Origin: Rhizobium lusitanum
GTDB lineage: Bacteria > Pseudomonadota > Alphaproteobacteria > Rhizobiales > Rhizobiaceae
NCBI RefSeq assembly: GCF_014189535.1
Contig: NZ_CP050308.1
Location: 496,001 to 560,000 of the forward strand
Direction: 5' to 3'
Length of the DNA stretch: 64,000 nt
The position numbers and the translations under genes were made by a program. The notes below the pieces were generated by a model, which was given only the letters and a program-made list of their open reading frames with translations, did not search any database and had not been told where the DNA came from. The stretch's first letter is position 1. Each line of letters opens with the position of its first letter. Positions 60,306 through 64,000 of the stretch are shown piece by piece.

Positions 60306-60431
60306 GGCCAGTTGGAAAATAGCAGGCCAGGCGATGATTTAGCGAGTTTTGATCTATAAAGCCTGCTCATCTTTTCGGCGCTTGCATTGCTTCCTATATT
60401 GACGACCACGCTGTCATTCAGGGATCCTACC

Positions 60432-61907
60432 TTGCCGCCAAGCCTGACCTCCTTCACGGACGACGCCCGGATCGCCTTCGACAACCTCGTCGACCGCACA
60501 ACGGGCCTCGTCAATCCGACCATTCGTCTTGGCGTCACCGGCCTGTCGCGCTCGGGCAAAACCGTTTTCATCTCCTCCCTGGTACACAATCTGCTGAATG
60601 GCGGACGCCTGCCGCTGTTCGAGCCGGTGCAATCCGGCCGCGTCTCCGCCGTACGCCTGGAGCCCCAGCCGGACGACGCCGTGCCGCGCTTCCAATACGA
60701 GGATCACATCCGCGCACTGGTGAAGGAGCGCATCTGGCCGGATTCGACGCGGGCGATCTCGGAGCTGCGCATCACGCTGGATTACCAGAGCGCCAGCGGC
60801 TGGAATCGGCTGTTCTCGCCCGGTCGCCTCTCCATCGATATCGTCGACTATCCCGGCGAATGGCTGCTCGATCTGCCGTTGCTCGCCAAGGATTTCCGCA
60901 CCTTCAGCGAGGAGACGCTGGCGCTGGCGAAAACTGGCGTGCGCGCCGAACTCTCTCAAAAATGGCTGGCGATGACGCAAGCCACCAACATTGCCGCACC
61001 CGCGGACGAGATGACGGCGCGCGATCTCGCTTCCGCCTTCGCGGACTATCTCAAAGCCTGCAAATCCGATGAGCGCTCGCTGTCGACCTTGCCGCCCGGC
61101 CGTTTCCTTTTGCCCGGCGATCTCGATGGCTCGCCGGCGCTCACTTTCGCGCCCTTGGCGCTTCCGGTCGAGACTTCCGCCCAGAAAGGTTCGCTCTGGG
61201 CGATGATGGAGCGGCGCTACGAGGCCTATAAATCCGTCGTGGTGAAACCCTTCTTCCGTGAGCATTTCGCCCGCCTTGACCGCCAGATCGTCCTCGTCGA
61301 CGCGCTGCAGGCGATCAATCGCGGTCCGGAGGCCGTGCAGGATCTCGAACGCGCACTGACGGATGTGCTCGCCTGCTTCCGACCGGGAACCAATTCCTTG
61401 TTGTCGGCTCTGCTCGGCCGCCGTATCGACCGCGTGCTGGTCGCCGCGACCAAGGCCGATCACCTCCATCACGAAAGCCATGACCGACTGGAAGCCTTGA
61501 CCCGCCGCCTTGTGGAGCGCGCCATCGACCGTATCGGCATGGCCGGCGCCGGCATCGACGTCATGGCGATCGCTTCGGTGCGCGCCACCCGCGAGGCGAC
61601 AGTCAAACGCGACGGCCAGACCCTGCCCGTCATCGTCGGCACACCGATGGATGGGGAAACGATCGGCGGCGAGCGCTTCGACGGCAATCGCAAGACGGCG
61701 GTCTTTCCCGGCGACCTGCCGGAAAATCCGCAATGGCTGTTCGATGCGCTTGAACCCGGCGCGACAAATGTCCATCTGCCCGAGGTGAACGTGGTCCGCT
61801 TCCGTCCGCCGGAGCTGGACGAGACCGGCGGCGGCATCAAACTCTCCGTGCCGCATATCCGCCTCGACCGCGCCATGCAGTTCCTGTTCGGAGACCGCCT
61901 CGCATGA
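60432..61907 (+). CDS. ycjX: YcjX family GTP-binding protein (DUF463)
   Basis: The 491-residue product has a P-loop GLSRSGKTVFISSLVHNLL near residue 37 and the conserved IDIVDYPGEWLLDLPLL (a G3-like DxPG). The role is unclear; E. coli ycjX and ycjF form a stress-induced pair. I choose TTG 60432, eight bases after CAGGGA, giving MPPSLTSFTDDARIAF; ATG-like sites upstream at 60387 are less likely. Its stop overlaps the next gene's start by four bases. Confidence 0.88.
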   Translation: MPPSLTSFTDDARIAFDNLVDRTTGLVNPTIRLGVTGLSRSGKTVFISSLVHNLLNGGRLPLFEPVQSGRVSAVRLEPQPDDAVPRFQYEDHIRALVKERIWPDSTRAISELRITLDYQSASGWNRLFSPGRLSIDIVDYPGEWLLDLPLLAKDFRTFSEETLALAKTGVRAELSQKWLAMTQATNIAAPADEMTARDLASAFADYLKACKSDERSLSTLPPGRFLLPGDLDGSPALTFAPLALPVETSAQKGSLWAMMERRYEAYKSVVVKPFFREHFARLDRQIVLVDALQAINRGPEAVQDLERALTDVLACFRPGTNSLLSALLGRRIDRVLVAATKADHLHHESHDRLEALTRRLVERAIDRIGMAGAGIDVMAIASVRATREATVKRDGQTLPVIVGTPMDGETIGGERFDGNRKTAVFPGDLPENPQWLFDALEPGATNVHLPEVNVVRFRPPELDETGGGIKLSVPHIRLDRAMQFLFGDRLA

Positions 61908-62992
61908 CGAAGCCGACAGAAGACGATCCAAAGGGCCTCTCCCGCCGTCCCGCCGCCTTTTCGCTGGAGCCGGAGGCGCCAAGGGACGGTGGTCACACCA
62001 AAACGGCAGCAGAGACACCGCGCCGCAAGCCGCAGAGTTTCGACACCGAGATCGTTCTGACACCGGACGAAGAGGATCCTTTCCTCAGCCCTGCCCTTAC
62101 CGCATCGGATGCAGAAGCCGCCATTGCCGCGCCGCGCCGCCGCAGATTCTCCTTCGGCAAGGTCGCGCTCAGCGCTTTCGGCATTCTCGTTTCGCTCGCC
62201 TTCGGCCTGTGGACAGACGAATTGATTCGCAATCTGTTCAGCCGCGCCGATTGGCTCGGCTATACGGCGTTGACCGTACTTGCCATCGGCATCCTCGCTG
62301 TCCTTGCCATTGTCGTACGCGAAACGGCCGGCATGATGCGGCTTGCGGCAGTACAGACGATCAAGGCGGAGGCTGACGCCGCTATTATCGAAACGCGACC
62401 GGCGCGCGCCAAAGCCCTTGTTCAGCGCCTCTGCACGCTTTTGGAGGCCAATCCGGCGACAGCGAAGGGTCGCGCCACGTTGAAAGCCGCCGAAGACGAT
62501 ATCATCGACGCGCCGCACCTCATTGACCTCGCCGAGCGCGAATTGCTCGGTCCGCTCGACCGCCGCGCCCGCGCGCTCATTCTCGGCGCCTCGAAACGCG
62601 TCTCCGTCGTCACCGCCGTCAGCCCGCGCGCGCTCGTCGATATCCTCTATGTCCTCTACGAGTCAGCCAAGCTGGTGCGCGCCATGGCGGAACTCTATGG
62701 CGGCAGGCCCGGCGGGCTCGGCATGATCCGGCTGATGCGCGACGTGCTCGCCCACCTCGCCGTCACCGGTTCCATCGCCGTTGGCGACAGCATCGTGCAG
62801 CAGTTGATCGGCCACGGCCTTGCCTCGAAACTCTCGGCCCGGCTGGGCGAAGGCGTCGTCAACGGCATGATGACGGCGCGCATCGGCATCGCCGCCATGG
62901 ATCTCTGCCGGCCCCTGTCGTTCAAGGCATTGAAACGGCCGGGAATCGGCGATTTTGTCGGGGACCTCACCCCGAACATTACCGGTCGCTGA
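61904..62992 (+). CDS. ycjF: YcjF family membrane protein (DUF697)
   Basis: The 362-residue partner of YcjX has a polar N-terminus, two membrane segments near residues 85-105 and 115-135, and the DUF697 domain toward the end (GGRPGGLGMIRLMRDVLAHLAVTGSIAVGDSIVQQ). The ATGA overlap with ycjX points to translational coupling and a shared complex at the inner membrane. Function not known. Confidence 0.88.
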   Translation: MTKPTEDDPKGLSRRPAAFSLEPEAPRDGGHTKTAAETPRRKPQSFDTEIVLTPDEEDPFLSPALTASDAEAAIAAPRRRRFSFGKVALSAFGILVSLAFGLWTDELIRNLFSRADWLGYTALTVLAIGILAVLAIVVRETAGMMRLAAVQTIKAEADAAIIETRPARAKALVQRLCTLLEANPATAKGRATLKAAEDDIIDAPHLIDLAERELLGPLDRRARALILGASKRVSVVTAVSPRALVDILYVLYESAKLVRAMAELYGGRPGGLGMIRLMRDVLAHLAVTGSIAVGDSIVQQLIGHGLASKLSARLGEGVVNGMMTARIGIAAMDLCRPLSFKALKRPGIGDFVGDLTPNITGR

Positions 62993-63104
62993 ATGCTTTA
63001 AACGCCCACGAAAGCGGCTTTCTCCTTCATAAGAAACCAAGCATTAACCATTCTAATGCAAAAGTAGACATCAGTTTCAGGTTCCTCTTCGTTAGGGAAT
63101 GTCC

Positions 63105-63656
63105 ATGTTTTCGCGCCAGTTTCTTCTTGTTAGCGGCTTTGCCGCCGCGGCTCTTTCCTTAGGTGCCTGGGTGCATTCAGCCGATGCGGGATCCCGTGAT
63201 AAAGCCTTCTTCCAGTCCGTCGCCGGCTCCTGGCGCGGCCCGGGCGAGATCGTCGCCGGCAAATACAAGGGTACGAAATTCACCTGCAATCTGACCGGTC
63301 AGCCGCTCGACAGCGGCGCGAGCGGCGTCAAGCTCGACGGCACCTGCCGCGTCGGCGTCTTCCAGCAGCCGATGTCGGCCGAAATCACCCAAAATGGTGG
63401 CAGCTATAGCGGCAAATTCCTGGATGGAGCGGCGGGCAAGGGCCTCGACATCACGTCTGGCACCGTCAGTGACGGCACTGTAGTCCTTGGGCTCAACCGC
63501 CAGAAGCTGAACGGCGCGATGATCGCCCGCGTCACCGACAACAAGTCGATGAACGTCACGATCTCGGTCAAGGTCGGGGAACAGATGGTACCGGTGATCG
63601 GTGTCACACTGCAGCGCGCCGATGTCGACCAGATGGCCGTGGGATCGATCCAGTAA
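63105..63656 (+). CDS. Exported protein of unknown function
   Basis: The 183-residue product has a signal peptide (MFSRQFLLVSGFAAAALSLG, cleavage near SADA) and a beta-rich mature part with regularly spaced glycines and three cysteines' worth of polar strands (TCNLTGQPL ... TCRVGVFQQ). I do not recognise a domain. I place the start at ATG 63105 because AGGGA sits six bases before it; ATG 63099 is nearly on top of that site. Confidence 0.65.
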   Translation: MFSRQFLLVSGFAAAALSLGAWVHSADAGSRDKAFFQSVAGSWRGPGEIVAGKYKGTKFTCNLTGQPLDSGASGVKLDGTCRVGVFQQPMSAEITQNGGSYSGKFLDGAAGKGLDITSGTVSDGTVVLGLNRQKLNGAMIARVTDNKSMNVTISVKVGEQMVPVIGVTLQRADVDQMAVGSIQ

Positions 63657-63681
63657 AATACTGGCCTATCGTTATTTATGG

Positions 63682-63707
63682 AAAAGCCGGCAGATGCCGG
63701 CTTTTTT
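63682..63707. terminator. Terminator between the exported protein gene and folK
   Basis: AAAAGCCGGC (63682-63691) pairs with GCCGGCTTTT (63696-63705) around AGAT, followed by T. The run of A on the left allows it to act in both directions for these convergent genes. Confidence 0.85.
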
Positions 63708-63718
63708 CGTTTCGTGGC

Positions 63719-64000
63719 TCAGGCCGAGCGCCACCAATCGCGGTTTTCGTCGGCAATCTCGATGCCCTGCACGTCCACCGTGCTCAGCCAATCCCTCACC
63801 GCTTTCCCTTTGACCACGAGAGCGGCGGCGATATCCGCAAGCGGCATCATCACGAACCCCCGTTCGGTCATGCGCGGATGCGGGATGGTCAGCAAAGGTT
63901 CGACCTGCTCGACATCGCCATAGGTCAGGACATCAATATCGATGGTCCTCGGCCCCCAACGCTCGAGCCGCACCCGCTTCATCTCGCGCTCGATATTCAG
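63719..64000 (-). CDS. folK: 2-amino-4-hydroxy-6-hydroxymethyldihydropteridine pyrophosphokinase, 5' end beyond window
   Basis: The visible 93 codons are the C-terminal part of HPPK, which transfers pyrophosphate to 6-hydroxymethyl-dihydropterin in folate synthesis. The signature ERWGPRTIDIDVLTYGD is present, then LLTIPHPRMTERGFVMMPL. The frame continues off the right edge (LNIEREMKRV), so the start is missing. Confidence 0.93.
   Translation of the reverse strand: MNIEREMKRVRLERWGPRTIDIDVLTYGDVEQVEPLLTIPHPRMTERGFVMMPLADIAAALVVKGKAVRDWLSTVDVQGIEIADENRDWWRSA

Noticed and set aside
60414..62063. 549-codon minus-strand frame opposite ycjX
   Set aside because: Shadow of ycjX and the start of ycjF; no motifs, and it would begin and end inside them.

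Overview
The window is a continuous stretch of a GC-rich alphaproteobacterial chromosome. Gene content and protein sequence point to the Rhizobiaceae, most likely Rhizobium: PurS/PurQ/small PurL, CckA, a DksA that lacks the usual zinc-finger cysteines, a rhizobial-type recA operator, XdhC/CoxD/CoxE maturation genes, and frequent TTG and GTG starts. This assignment rests on recognising the families, not on a search. Almost all of the window is core or shell chromosome. I see no tRNA, rRNA, insertion sequence, prophage or CRISPR array.

Layout. 1-8.4 kb: a truncated AsmA-like envelope protein, a Bcp peroxiredoxin, a DUF455 protein, an M23 peptidase broken by one extra C, an RhlE-type helicase and a NUDIX hydrolase. 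8.4-13.6 kb: a tight minus-strand operon (coxD, coxE, split xdhC, a MoeA-like/MocA fusion, TfoX-like) that looks like a molybdenum-hydroxylase maturation module without its enzyme. 13.7-28.6 kb: purine synthesis genes (purB, purC-purS-purQ, purL) interleaved with rpe, membrane proteins, a MocR regulator facing a DUF1127 gene across a palindrome-rich gap, a PagL-like lipid A deacylase, bolA and a decayed ATPase gene. 28.6-45 kb: grxD, two tandem Bcr/CflA exporters, an adenylate cyclase with a duplicated membrane tail, two tandem inositol-monophosphatase-like genes, ttcA, glsA, rpsD, a HerA-like ATPase, an alpha-hydroxy-acid oxidase, murI and a SpoU methyltransferase. 45-55 kb: icd, a GST, an AraC-GyrI regulator, alaS, recA, and the pseudouridine kinase/glycosidase pair. 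55-64 kb: cckA, fliO-like, dksA, SixA-like, the ycjX-ycjF pair, an exported protein and the start of folK.

Functional links. PurB, PurC, PurS, PurQ and PurL cover several steps of IMP/AMP synthesis; PurS, PurQ and PurL form the FGAM synthase complex. BolA and the CGFS glutaredoxin are typical iron-sulfur partners. The PfkB kinase and PsuG form a pseudouridine-degradation pair. The XdhC/CoxD/CoxE/MocA cluster should insert and finish a molybdenum cofactor.

Caution on sequence quality. Four genes (M23 peptidase, a small exported protein, AraC-GyrI regulator, psuG) are each disrupted by what looks like a one-base indel, three of them in C/G runs. The clustering suggests residual assembly errors more than biology, so start and stop calls at these loci should be treated as provisional. 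Two decayed loci (23349-23465 and 54570-54849) look like real gene remnants. The most unusual items are the orphan Mo-hydroxylase maturation operon, the MocR/DUF1127 operator region, the cyclase with a repeated W-H-G membrane motif, and a small ORF with a perfect Shine-Dalgarno sequence coupled to icd.
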